A DNA stretch of 64,000 nt, taken from the NCBI RefSeq assembly GCF_030272615.1, contig NC_081405.1, forward strand, positions 649,053,420 through 649,117,419. Reading direction: 5' to 3'. This DNA comes from Cryptomeria japonica (lineage: Eukaryota > Streptophyta > Pinopsida > Cupressales > Cupressaceae). The translations under genes were made by a program, and so were the position numbers. A model generated the notes under the pieces. That model did not search any database. It was not told the origin of the DNA and saw only the letters and a list, made by a program, of their open reading frames with translations. Position 1 is the stretch's first letter. Every line of letters begins with the position of its first letter. This document shows positions 22,401 to 35,500 of this stretch, one piece after another.

Positions 22401-23201
22401 AATGAATAAAAACATTAAAAAAAATCCACAAAATTTGCATATTCTTAAAAAAGCACTGAATCTTTATAAAAGAAACTTAAATCTTCTACTTTAGTTTTTT
22501 TGTCAAAAAAAAACTAAGCATGCATTGATTATTATAAGAGAACTATACTTTCCAAAAACTCACGTGGTGAATTTAGTTTAAGAAATTTGCTTAAAAGAAA
22601 ATTGATTATTTTTATTTTATTTTTATAATTTATTTCTCTTAAAAAGAAACATTCTCTTATTTCAATATTATTAAATTTTGATTTTGTTGTATTTGAAACA
22701 TGCATACAATTAATAAAGCTACTTTCTCTTTTATTAAAAGAAACATGCATTATATATATAAGTTTATTTATTTATTTAAATTTTGTTCTATTTAAAATAT
22801 GCGATTATTAAAATAAAATCATATACATATTATTTAGTTTAAAATACATATATTAAAACTATATATAATTTTATTTTATATTTTTTTTTTCAAGGAAAAT
22901 AATTACATTTCAAATAAATAAAATTTATTTTTTAAAATGATTTATTTATATAATTATGAGAAATTAATTAAAGAAACGTTTTTTATTTTTTATTTTTTTC
23001 CAACATCTTATTTTTAAACATGCATTTTATAAACAAGTACTTAATATACTCACTTTATTTTCAGAATAAGTTATAGTAAATCTTTCCTAACAAATCATAG
23101 TAAATCTATTTATTTATTAAAAACAAAGTATATAACAAAATATATATACTTATATAAATATTTAAATATAACAAAATAGGAAAAAAATAAAAGTTGTGAC
23201 A
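19448..23201. mobile_element. 3754-bp LTR-like insertion, probable solo LTR
   Basis: Comparison with the empty site in copy A (CAAAC at 4353-4357) gives exact ends. The insert starts TGTAAAGACC, ends GTTGTGACA, and is flanked by CAAAC at 19443-19447 and 23202-23206. TG...CA ends with a 5-bp duplication are the mark of LTR integration. No ORF above about 77 residues, no primer site and no internal long direct repeat are apparent, so a solo LTR is the best reading. A short element with very diverged LTRs is the alternative. At 3.75 kb it is very long for an LTR. The strand is undetermined. Confidence 0.8.
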
Positions 23202-24018
23202 CAAACCCACAAAATGCAAACAAACCTCCATTTTCTGCAATAATAAAGTGTGAACATCCATTAATGTTGTCCAACGAGAACAGATTTTATCAAGCAAAGT
23301 TTCAAACATCTAGTAGAAGTGTGCAAAATGTGGATGTAGATAAGCAAGGCACATGGGCTATAAATGAAATAACCCAAAAAAAAATGTGATCTCATGGAAT
23401 GCCATGATAGCAAGAAATGAACAAAATGGATCCGTCAAGGATATATAAGAAAAAATTATCAAAGAAATAGTGTCACAAAGCAATTACATTATTATTCTGA
23501 GATTTAGGTTTCTAATATTCCTTACATTAAGACGTGACTAAAGTTATCCTTGATATGAGCTATAAAATATTCTATGGTTGGTAATAATCGATTTGCACAA
23601 TTTCCGACTTGCAACTCTACTTATATACTAAAATTCTTTGTATTGGAAAGACTTGTAGATTTAAATAGTGTGAAGTTTATATACCAAAATTCTTTGTATT
23701 GGATATTAGAATTATATGTAACTATGATATATTATATTCTATAATAGAAATTATTAAATATAATATATAATATATTTTTAATATAATATAAATTAAATTA
23801 ACATATAAAGAATTAATAGTTTTATATCATAGAGAGTGGATAAGCATGATCTAAAGAGAGGAATAAAGAAATGGAGAAAAAGGGGGAGAAAGTGATGAGA
23901 GAGATAGAGGAAGAGAGACTTCGGAAGACAAACATAGAGAGAAATAGGGTAGAAAGAGGAAGACAAACTGAGAGATAATGAGAAATATGTACAAATGGAG
24001 AGGGAGATAGAAATATAA

Positions 24019-24019
<1 letters not shown>

Positions 24020-24096
<77 letters not shown>

Positions 24097-24762
24097 CCGT
24101 CTCTCATTCTCTCCCCACATATAACCTTCTCCTATTCTCTCCCTCTCTCTATGCCTCTCTCTTTCCATCTCTTTTTCTACCTCTCCCTCTTTCTCTCTCC
24201 TCTCTCTCTTCCTACATCTCCATTGCCATCCCTATCTCTAGCTTCCTCTATATCTCTCTACCCTATCTCTCTCTCCTTACCTCTACTTGCATCCACACTC
24301 TATCCCCCCTCTATCTTTCCCACTATATTTATCTCTTTATCTCTCACTCTTACTATATATTTATTCTCCTCTACTCTCTCTATTTCTCTCCCTCCCTCTC
24401 CCTCTCCATCTATTTAGATATCTCTCCCCTTCTCTATCTCTATCTCCATATCTCTCTCTCACTATCACACACACCCACACACACACTCCTTGTTTCTCCC
24501 TCCCTATCTCTATCTTTATCTATACCCCCCCTCTCTTTCATTCTCTTTCTATATATCTCTACTTTTCCTCTCTCTTCTATATATTTCCCTCCCTCCCTCC
24601 CTCTCTATCTATTATTATATATCACACACACACACACACACACACACCTTGTTTCTCCTTCATTATCTCTATTTTTATCACTAATTCTATCTCTATCTCT
24701 ATCTCTACCTCTACATTTTCCCCATCTATCTCTCTCCCTTTCTCTATTGCCTATCTTTGTCA

Positions 24763-24853
<91 letters not shown>

Positions 24854-25024
24854 TCCGTCTTCCTAGACCTTTATAACTATATATCTTTGCCACTCTATCT
24901 TTATGTCTCCTATCTCTATTCGACATATACCAAAACCACTGGCCGGTAGGACACAGATATCCAAATGTTCATCAAATTGGTAGAACTTTGGATATCCAGT
25001 TGCTCTCTCTCTCTCTCTCTCTCC
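24020..25024 (+). repeat. Polypyrimidine tract and (AT)n, copy B
   Basis: This is the counterpart of 5571-6770, with (CT)n at 24021-24048, 24767-24849 and about 25005-25022 and CA runs near 24465-24487 and 24624-24648. Copy B also has an (AT)n run at 24054-24093 that copy A lacks, so the microsatellites changed after the duplication. Confidence 0.9.
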
Positions 25025-25157
25025 CTATCGCAAACATAACATGAGCTTGAACATAACACGAGCTTGTTGGTAATGGAGTCGAGTTATCTTTTCTAATTTG
25101 AAGGTTTTGTTTCAATTGTGTTTGCATCCCTATACGTGGATGTATTATTGATTTAAA

Positions 25158-25500
25158 ACTATCACTTTTCCATTGAGACCTTCATCATACAAATAACATC
25201 ATTTATTAAATTATCTACCAATTAACCTCATATACTATACTAATGCATGTGAAAAACTAGACCAAGATTTCTCTTAATTGACCTTTCACATCTCTTCAAT
25301 ATCCCAAAGTGCGATTGCTAGTCTAATATATCTATTTTCACTGCCATGTTTGAATGCATAAAATAATATTAAAAGCATTTTGAAATAGTTAGTGTGATAG
25401 TTCATCTGCTTAAATTAGCTGCTCGACCCTCGAAAACTTCAATCCACGAAGTGACAACTGAAATAAGGGTGCACACAATTCAATTGAAGTGCACCTAAAA
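25158..25500. other. Spacer, nothing recognised
   Basis: This is unique sequence between segment R and the left terminal inverted repeat. Its last nine bases, CACCTAAAA, are where a Mutator-type target duplication would be. Confidence 0.4.
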
Positions 25501-25862
25501 GGCACTGGCTATCCAGGGGAAAATTTGCACCGCCTGGATAGCCGTGCTTCCTCGGTCTGTGCCCCTCCATGTTCGTGTCTGCCCGCCTGCATGAAAGGTG
25601 CCCGTGAAAGGACGTCGCCTCAAACCGCTCGCCACACGTCTGCCGGTCCGGATTTACCCCCTCTGCCTGCGTGCCGTTCCGTTTTGTGGTTTCGTACGGT
25701 TGTGACTGTGGTATACTCAGAAACCCTTTCAAATTAATGGCCCAAATTAACAGCTTCCGATATGTGCAAAAGAAATAGGTTAATTTTTCATCGATTTTCA
25801 CTTTCTCTTTTTTTTTTAATATTACTTTCACATTTTCTTAATCGTTTTTTAAACCTGTTGCA
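25501..25862 (+). repeat. Left terminal inverted repeat
   Basis: It is the inverted counterpart of 38791-39165 and strikingly GC-rich against its AT-rich surroundings. Compared with the right end it lacks about 25 bp near 25652 and has a small TGGCCCAAATTAA repeat near 25738. Confidence 0.9.
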
Positions 25863-28749
25863 CATCGTTCCGTTTTGACACTGCGTTTTGACGGCACCGA
25901 ACTGCAAGTGATAAATATCATAAATGCTGCAACTACGGACTCCTTTCCGCACCCAATTTCACTTCCATTGAAACTAAATGCATCCAACAACTGCAAAACT
26001 CCCGCCCACTTGCAATATAACACTCGCCGAAATGATTTTTCTCATCTTCTTTCTCTACGTTTCGCCTTCGCTGTGTATGTTTTTTCAATATATCGTGACG
26101 CATAATCTTCTTCTTTCTCATGCAGCCGCTGTGCGTGTACAGGTTAGCCACGTTTTTCCCAAAAAAATTCTTGTTCTACATACCAATGCCAATATACCAT
26201 TTTTTTTTGTGTAGGCGGCACAGAAGGGATTGATCAGAATTACAACAGTGAGCCACTGGTTTCTTCCCCATTCAAAATCACATTCTGGCCTCACTCATTA
26301 ACAAGTAGGTGCAATGCCTGTTAATCATTTGTTATGTAATTATAAAGTAATGGAATTTGGTTTTCATTATTTCATGGTGTGATTTCCCAAGTTAATCATT
26401 GTCCATATTTTTTTTAGAATCATATCTATATACATAAATGTGTATATGTATATATATATATATATATGCACATATTTATACATAGGTGAATGTATTGTAT
26501 AAACCCTGCTTATGAGTATGTTGAGTCAAAACCCTAAAATCATAGAAATTGAAAATGTTGACTAATCTAAAACAATCCTTTTCCTTTCATTAGCATTGTA
26601 AAATTGAAAATGAAATAATCAAATAAATGCTATAACTAAAACCCTCTTTTTTCATCATTGTAAAACTGAAAATGAATGGATAGGTAAACAATTATAAAAC
26701 TAAAAAATGTTCATAAAGTATTAACTAGCAGAAAACCATCACTTTCGAGTCAGGCTGTTTGATGTGACTTGTTCTGAATGCTTAACTTTGGTTTTTAAGT
26801 GGAATCAGATTGGAGGAGCGGAATTAGTAGTTGAACATTTTTATTTTGTGCATATAAATGATGTAAGATTTTTTTCTTATAATTACTATGTTTTCTTATT
26901 TAATATGAAAATTTGAGTGAATTTAAATAATTATACATAAAAATTTGTACATTCTATATATAATAGTTATATTTTTTAATTTAAAAAAATTAATGTAAAT
27001 ATATTTATTTAAAAATCACTCGCAGAAGAGCTGCGATTGCACTGATGGCTGCTGGTCGGAAAACAGTCACTGGAGGCAGTAATTCTGGCAACCGATTTAT
27101 ACATTTTTTATAACACATTGACAAAAATGTGTGTGAAAAGTTATTCTTACTAAAGTCAAATACAAAGAACTCTATTATCCCAAATTTTTCATAAAGATAA
27201 AAAAATTACTACCATGAAACTTGATTCCTATGTGAAACACTTAATGATCTTGATTTTCTCATATTATGTATTTAACATTATAGATGAAGATTTTATAGTA
27301 TATATTACTTAATTGAAGTTCTAAATATAACATGGTTTTTTAATTGTATTTTATTTGTAGATAAGTCAGTTATTCTCATCTATTCAAGAGAAATATTTGT
27401 TTATGTTAGAGTAAATATATGATCATCTAATTAACTAATTAATCACTAAATAGGTTACTTTTTAGTCTATTATTAATTTGAGCTATTTTTAGGTTATGTT
27501 GTATCACTAATAACATGAGAACACTCATTATATTATAAAGATATCCTCACCTAGGATTTTATCTAGTTTTCTCATTTCTTTCATAATTATACACCATTTA
27601 TTGTAATCATTCATTTAGGTTAATGCATCAATACAATTCTTAGGTTATTGAAATGTATATTTAAACCTTATGAAAATTCAACTACTACCATCCATACAGA
27701 AATTATAAGGATTACTAGCCTTAGAATAGTACGAAATCATAGTTATACACTAAATTGGAAAATTCTTTGAAATTGCCTAGAGCGAGTGATATCTTTTTTT
27801 CTAGTGTTAAAGAAGTTGAAGCTTGATGTAGTCTAGGTAGTAACTAATTTTTTTTTGGTTCTTAGGCATCCCTTGCAGTTGAAAATAAAGAGAGACAATT
27901 TGAAACAAGGTGTTAGAGGAAAAATTAAAAATTTCTATTCCCTAGTGAACTAGCTAATTAGAAAAAATTCACATACACCTACAATTCCATATATTAAGAA
28001 GAACAAACTATCTCATAGAGTCAACTTTCATATTATTATGAATACCATGAAAAAAGGAAAGAAATGTAAACAAGAGAATCTAGATTGTTGATCGAGCAAA
28101 ATACACATTAAACATTGATCTTCAAAGAAATCATTAACCTACAGTGGAGTTGCCAGAAAAAAAAAAAAAAAAAAAAAAAGGGTCAACATGACAAGAGTAA
28201 ACAAGTTGGTTAAGATAAGAAAGAGAATGCAACCAGATCTTATGATCTAAGTGTTATATTTTTTGGTATTATGCTTTTGGTCATATCTCCTATAACTTAT
28301 AAATTTTATGGGGTTGTATTCATCCATACCCTCATGTATAGCTTAACATTAGAGTTTTGTTAGTTGATGGTTGCAATTTTTGTTAAAGGTTCCCTTTGTA
28401 TCTATTTTAATCTCTTAGTGATTGTTATTATCTCTATCTTGTAATTTTTCATATTATATATTATATAGTTCGGGATAGATGCATTTTAATTAATAAAAAC
28501 ACCTAACAAGTCTTTTTTCCAACTCAATGAAAGAGAAAAAATGACAAGAATGTCCTTGAATTAACATTCTAATTCTCACTTGGTATGGAACATTCCTATA
28601 ATATATGTTTTAATTTTTAATTATGCTAACAAAAAGAGAATTTGATAGATTAGATCACAAATTTTGATCTCTCACTAACTGACAATTTGTAATGTAGAAC
28701 TTTCTAGGCTAAAATATGAGCATTTACTTCTTCTTTAGACCTCTAAAAT
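25863..28749. other. Element interior, no gene recognised
   Basis: Just inside the left TIR (25863-26220) the sequence stays fairly rich in GC, with CTTCTTTCTC-type pyrimidine stretches, and could hold the transposase promoter or a 5' UTR exon; this is inference. From about 26300 the DNA is AT-rich with an (AT)n run near 26448-26466 and an A run of about 20 at 28158-28179, perhaps the tail of an unrecognised retroposon. Confidence 0.4.
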
Positions 28750-30341
28750 TTTCCTCTCAAACTTCTCCATATCGTTTCACTGAACCTACACCCCCAATGC
28801 TTGTTCTAGCTGAGGTTGAGTGAAAAAATAGGAAGAAGTTTTAAACAAATCTTGTATAAAGGGACTCTATAAAAATGATATTTAGACAACCAAATCAAGT
28901 CTTTGATAAAATTACAATGCAACAAGGTACAAAGTTTCATAGCAAGATCAACTGGTAGGAATGATTTAACAAAAATAAAAATCTATTAGCCATGCTATTT
29001 AATTTATATTTGTCCTTCAACAATTGTCAAGAGGTCTAATTAAAATTAAAATACCAAATATCACCAAATTGGTGAACTCTTTTCTTAAAGCATTAAGAAG
29101 CATGGATAAGGAAGTCAATAGCCAAAGACAAACCATGATATTATAGGTGCCTATTTAACTAGATAGAATAATTACCAAACCTAAATCCATGCTATAAGGA
29201 GGCATCATTCTAGCATCAAAACATACTAGTAATATGCCAAGCCTTCCATATAGATAGAAGGAGAAAAGAGGATGTTATCTTGAAAATAAAGGATAAAATA
29301 AAATTTCATCATTCCATCCAACATTCTACCATTTCTTACTAGCAGTAGCAATAATGATGTAGTGGAAAATGATTTTTTCCATGGTTCTTTAACTGATATT
29401 ATTCTAATTATCCATTTGGAAATTAGAGCTATCCCTTGCATCCAAAGGTTCAAGAAACCAAGACCACCTTTAATTTATAACCAAGAGGCATATTTATAAC
29501 CAACATACATTCCCAATTTCACCATGAATATTGGTGAATGATCTTATTTTTCTCTTCATTTTCCTTCTTAGAAGGCATCCAATAGAATGAGTAGTACACA
29601 TTAAAGGCCAATAAAATCTTATTTATGACTTGAATTTTACTAGCAAGGAATGGAAATTTATTTCCTCGACTTAGTTGCCTATAATTAAGATTAGAAATGT
29701 ACTAATTCTACATGTTTGAAAGACAAAATCCTAAACCAACTATATTTCACATGTATCAAGTAATTTTCCCATGTTTTATTATGTATCCAATCTTTAAGGA
29801 TCCATCATGGCATTGGATTAGACTTAATCATAAAAAAATAGTCCTATGATGCGCAAGTTTTGAACCTATGATTGAATAATGTAAATCTCTTCTTCGATGT
29901 TTTGTAGGAATAACATACAATCATTTCCAAAGTGGAAATTAAGCACACCATCATTATTAGGAATGAATATTCCCTTAATCAAGCTCATGTGATTGTATTT
30001 TTCATATAGAAAAATAAGTGCATTAGTGATAAGAACATATAAGAAAGGTGCTAATTGACACCCTCTAATAGAACATTACAATGAGAATTACTCTAATAAG
30101 GAATTATTAATGACAATTCATGCATTTGAATCATTAAAAAGTATCTTAGCATGTGAAAAAATATTAGGTCCAAACCCAACTAGTAAAGAATCTTAAGAAT
30201 AAATCTGTAGCACATTCCATTGTATGCTTTGCTAAAATCAATCTCTACTAATAATGTATCTTGTTTTATTTGCAAATCCCATTCACTAGTTTCCATGGCT
30301 AATATTTTCTACACAATAGAGGTCTTCATCACACACACAAC

Positions 30342-30407
<66 letters not shown>

Positions 30408-31260
30408 ATGTATATGTATATATGTATAAATATGCATATATATGTATATGTATGTATATGTATATATATACATATATACATATACATATATATATCTTCT
30501 AATCTTGTGGAATAGAAGATAAAGATACTTCAATGGATCTTTGTGTCTTTCTCTTTACGCTTGTTTGATAACTCTTTATTTTAAGTTTTATTTAGGTATT
30601 GTTGCTTATACCTAGTATGTTCTAAAAAAATCATTAAATGACACTCCTTCCTTTTCAAATGAATTAATAAGGTCTAATTATTTAGTAACTATATTTTTTA
30701 CCTTATATACAATATATAAAATATCTCCATTATTTGAGAAATATTTTGGAATGTCATCTCTTATTCTAAAATCTTTTAATTGATAAGAAATTAATCTACA
30801 ATATCACCTCTTCCTGACTTCAAAATTTTCATGCAAATTGGCCCAAAAGTCTTTCAATAAGGTCTCATGATTAGTGAAAATTGTGGGGTGAACCTTCTTC
30901 AACTTCTTAGCAATTTCAAAGAAACATTGTGGGTTAGACACATTTATCCAATTTCTAAAGATCCTCTTTCAATGATTTCAAGTCTACTTTGATGTACATA
31001 TGCATATCTAGTATACTTTCATTCACACCTAGGGAAATACTTAAATCTAATTCCATCTTTTTCTTCCAAGTTATTTGTATAACATTTAGAGTTTTTAACC
31101 CATGTTTATTGTTAAAGAAGAGGTCAAGGTCTATCGATTGCATGATAAATTTTTCAAAATTTGTATAATTTGCATGCAACTCTTTATGAATTTTCAAGAG
31201 ATTCATTCTATTCTCATTAATTAATTCAACCTTGACTGACAAAAAATTTATACATTTTTC
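28750..31260 (-). mobile_element. Worn L1-type LINE remnant
   Basis: Minus-strand translation gives separated LINE motifs in the correct order but with stops and frameshifts. There is a pre-RT region (30955-31250, [18 protein letters not shown]), an RT block VEIDFSKAYNGM near 30225-30260, RGCQLAPFLYVLITNAL near 30015-30070, a catalytic box reduced to FGND near 29925, a KIQVINKI-like thumb region near 29620, and GGLGFLNLWMQGIALISKWI at about 29410-29470. The last matches the same region of the better-preserved LINE at 48795-54745. Its ends are unclear. It is far older than that LINE and is interrupted by two microsatellite expansions. Confidence 0.7.
30319..30495. repeat. (TG)n microsatellite inside the LINE remnant
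   Basis: A near-perfect TG run spans about 30347-30405, followed by TATG/ATAC alternation to about 30495. The left border GAGGTCTTCATCACACACAC (30319-30338) also borders the other long microsatellite at 31270. Confidence 0.9.
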
Positions 31261-31269
31261 TACAAAATT

Positions 31270-31625
<356 letters not shown>

Positions 31626-32524
31626 TTTTGTCAAGCTTCTTAATAGTAAATCACGATTTTGTGAAATTTTGACCATGTCTTAATACTTGAGTTAAGAGCT
31701 CAAAGCCATCATTTTATCTTTTGGATAGTGATGAGCATCATCGAAGTAAACTCAATATTTGCACACCCAAAAAATGTTTCACTCTTCCTAAATGTCATAC
31801 TTATATTCACACTTCCATAACACTTTTCTATTTTTGGATATAATTAAGATTTAATCAAATTTGGATTTCATATATATGAATGCTTAAGAATTTGTTTGCA
31901 TGAAAATGTGAACAAATTTCAAACCACTAATTAATCACTTTTTAAATTAATTGTAGGCATTTGAAAACTAGTTCAAAGGACACGTAGTGGACCAAGATTT
32001 TTCCTCATATTGCACACCAAAATTCAGGTAAATTTGTCTAGAGTGTGTTTCTTGTTGTATAATATTTGTCAACAATCGTTAAACTAGATTAAATTTTGCA
32101 TACTAACTTCTCTTTTAAATGTTCAAAATTTTGTACTGGATATAATAGTTTAGTTTTTTTAAAATTTTGATGTCTTATTTTGTATGTTTTCTTATTATAT
32201 TTTGTCTCCTTTATAGTGTAAGTACTCAAAAAAATTAAAATATAAGAGAATCATTATTATAGAATAAAAAGGTCATGTTTTTGTTTTCTTAGATTCAAAT
32301 TATCTTGTTAAAGCTTAGGTGTCCGATTTCCAATATAGGTTTAGGTGTCTCAACCATGAGATGTGGCATTCTATTTTATTAATGATATGATGGTTTTCAT
32401 ATGATTTTGGTATTAGTAAAATATATTGTTGAGGATATTGATACAAATAAAATGGTATCAATGTAGTTGTTACTAGATATTTGAACAAGCTAGAGGGCCA
32501 CTAACCATATTAATATTATCCAGA
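31626..32524. other. Upstream region of the transposase gene, no motif fixed
   Basis: This is AT-rich sequence before the first ATG at 32525. No TATA box or intron acceptor could be assigned with confidence. Confidence 0.3.
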
Positions 32525-35500
32525 ATGGGTAGAAAGAATAAATGGGAATCACTTATCAAGCTAGATGTGCAAGACATCTCCAACGAGGGAAATAATTTCT
32601 CAAGTGAAGACCTTGAATGGACACTAATTGGAGATGATAATAACCGACATACAGACTTATGTGCTGCTATCCCTTTTGAGAGACTCTCTCACTTTGTCCA
32701 AGGAGAAGGTTTATTGGATGACACTGAGACACAATTTGTAATTAAAAAGCATAAAGTGTACAATTTGACAGAACCTAATGACCACGCCACCAAGATGTAT
32801 TTAAGGTTTGTTTAGATTTAATAAATTAATTAAGCACATCACCTTTTATATTTGTCATTAATTATATCAATTAATATATATTTTGTACATGTATAAACAG
32901 TTATCATTGTGCTTATGGGCCTGAGGATAGAAGAAATAAACCTGAAAACAATCTTGAAAAAATGCAAAGGATACGAAGGTTTACTCAAAAAAGGGGTTGT
33001 CAAGCCCACTTTTATGTTAAGGTTATGTATGGTAGACCAAATGTTGCGATCATCACATATAATGAGTTTAGCCATCAAGATGCTAATGGTGAATTTTGTC
33101 ATGGAAAGGATGACCCTTCTGGTGATCCAAGAAGTAGTGTTGCACCAAGATTATCAAATGAATGCAAATCATATATTGAATCCTTATTGTTGATGGGTGT
33201 GTCAATTGACACAATATGTGAACAACACTATTTGGATCGTGGTTTGACAAAGTTGATGAATAAGAGGGACACATGCTTGTTGAGGAAGGATGTATTGAAT
33301 GCATGGAAAAGAGTTTGCTCTCTTCGATCACAAAAAAATGAAGATGATGCAAAAAGTGTATGTTTGTGGCATGAAGAGGAGAAAGATAACTTCTTCTACT
33401 ATAAAACACCAAACAATGAGGAAAATGTTCCATTTATCATAGGCATTCAAACACCATGGATGCAGGAGATGATGGTGAAACATTCACATAACTCAATTAT
33501 TGCAATGGATTCCACATTTTCAACAAACAAATATGGGGTAAGTAGAACCATATTAATTGTATTTGTGGATCTTAATTTATTTAGTGGTCTATTTTATCTA
33601 AAAAATTACTTATCAATGGTTTATTCATGTGTAGTATCAATTATATTCCTTGCTCGTATTTGATGAACAAGAGGCTGGTGTGCCTGTTGCATGGGCCATA
33701 TCTTCAAGAAATAAAGTTGAAGATATAAATGAATGGTTGATGGAGGTTTACAAGAGAGGGAAACAAGATAAAGAAGATTGGCATGTCAATGCATTCATGA
33801 CAGATGATGCTAGTGCAGAGATTGAAGCAATCAGGTTTTATTAGTCTTAGTTTATGTTTATGAGATTGTAATTTCTTAATATTTAGTTTATCAAAATTTA
33901 TATTCCCTAATTTTCAACATTAACTAGTTTCAATTTAACAATTAATTTTGTTAAAATCCCACTTATAAACTTTGATGATGTAACTTGTAGGTTATCCTTT
34001 GATTGTCAAGTATTGTTATGCATTTGGCATGTACGTAGGGCATGGTTGAAGAATGTGTATAGGTAAGTCAATCTTTAATTAAAACATATGGTAAATTACA
34101 CGCGTCAACTTCATAATTTGATCTTCTATTATGTAATCCAGGTATGTTAGTAATAAGGATGTTGCAACACATATATTTGATAGATTGGGTGAGATAATGT
34201 ATGAAATAAGTGATGATCAAGGCATCACTACTCAATCGATCAAAAATTTTCTGGAGGAATTCAAAGAAGAGAAGAAATTTATTGATTACTTTCAAAATAC
34301 TTGGTGTCATGATGAGAGTCGTATTGGTAAGATAATCAAGTTATCAATTATTGTTTGTATACATTTTCATAATTTAAGTTGTTTTTTGTATATGCTAAGA
34401 CTTCATTATGTTTGTTTGTATAGAAATGTGGGCAAAACATTTTTGAAACTTCGCTCATGCAAATCAAGAAACCAATGCTTCTATAGAGTCATACCACTCC
34501 CACATTAAGAGTCACTATTTAAGTGATCGTTCTAAGAAATGCACAAGGAGAATGGATTGGCTTATTCATACACTTCTTCATAGAGTAGAACCATTCTACA
34601 AAAATAAAATATATTTGCAGTTATCTGGATTCCTCACAAACTTCAAAAAGGAAAGCTATTACATAACTGCTCTAGAGAGATCAAAAAATATAGCAGATGC
34701 AGATTGTTTTCTATATGATCTCCTCCCTAACACATATAGGATAAGAAGCCAAACAATTCCAACAAAATGGTATTTTGTTAGGAAATTTGAACCAAATTTG
34801 CATGTGTGTGATTGTGATTGGGCAAAAAGAGGAAACACATGCAAACATGTGTTGAAGGTCTTAGATATTCTAAAGAGAAACAAACCAAATGAGCAAGACC
34901 AGGTTGTTGGTAAGTGTCATTTCATATTTAAGTTTAATATTTATATTTTTAATTATTATAATTTTTTTTCAATACTAACTAAATTAATCTTATTGAATTG
35001 TAGATGATGTTACTCCACTGGTTGATGATATTGATGAAGTTAGAGGGAATTCTAGTCATGAAATTAATGTTGATATGATGTTTATAATTAAGTATAAAAT
35101 GATATTTTGATTCATATCATTGATTAATTCTTATTTCAATTGTAGATGGTTGCATACCCTCAGAAGATCAAGATGTGCATGGGGTTGTTGTTGGTGAAGC
35201 TCAAAGAACTGGTAATTCTTAAAAGCATCATTTTATAATGAAATATGCGTTGTTTTTAAATATTTTTTGACTTAATCACTATTATTTCTATTACAGATGG
35301 TTGGATATCATCTAATACTTCTAATGATGGATTTCAAAGTTCCATTGATTATTTAAATTCATTGCTCCAAAATTTACCGACCAGTGAAGATGAAAAAAAC
35401 ATTTTTAGTCAGTGTGTTGAGAGGTTTAGAAAAGATATCAATGCATCTCTTGCTTCATCTTCCAAATTTAGATCAATCCCTGGCTCAGAGAACATGTCTA

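Larger units (their letters stand above)
18942..25157 (+). repeat. Duplicated segment R, copy B
   Basis: This copy is collinear with 3853-6865 apart from the 3754-bp insertion at 19448-23201 and the missing 300 bp. Similarity begins at the base after the Copia-type LTR end (18941) and fades after GATTTAA at about 25157. Confidence 0.85.
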
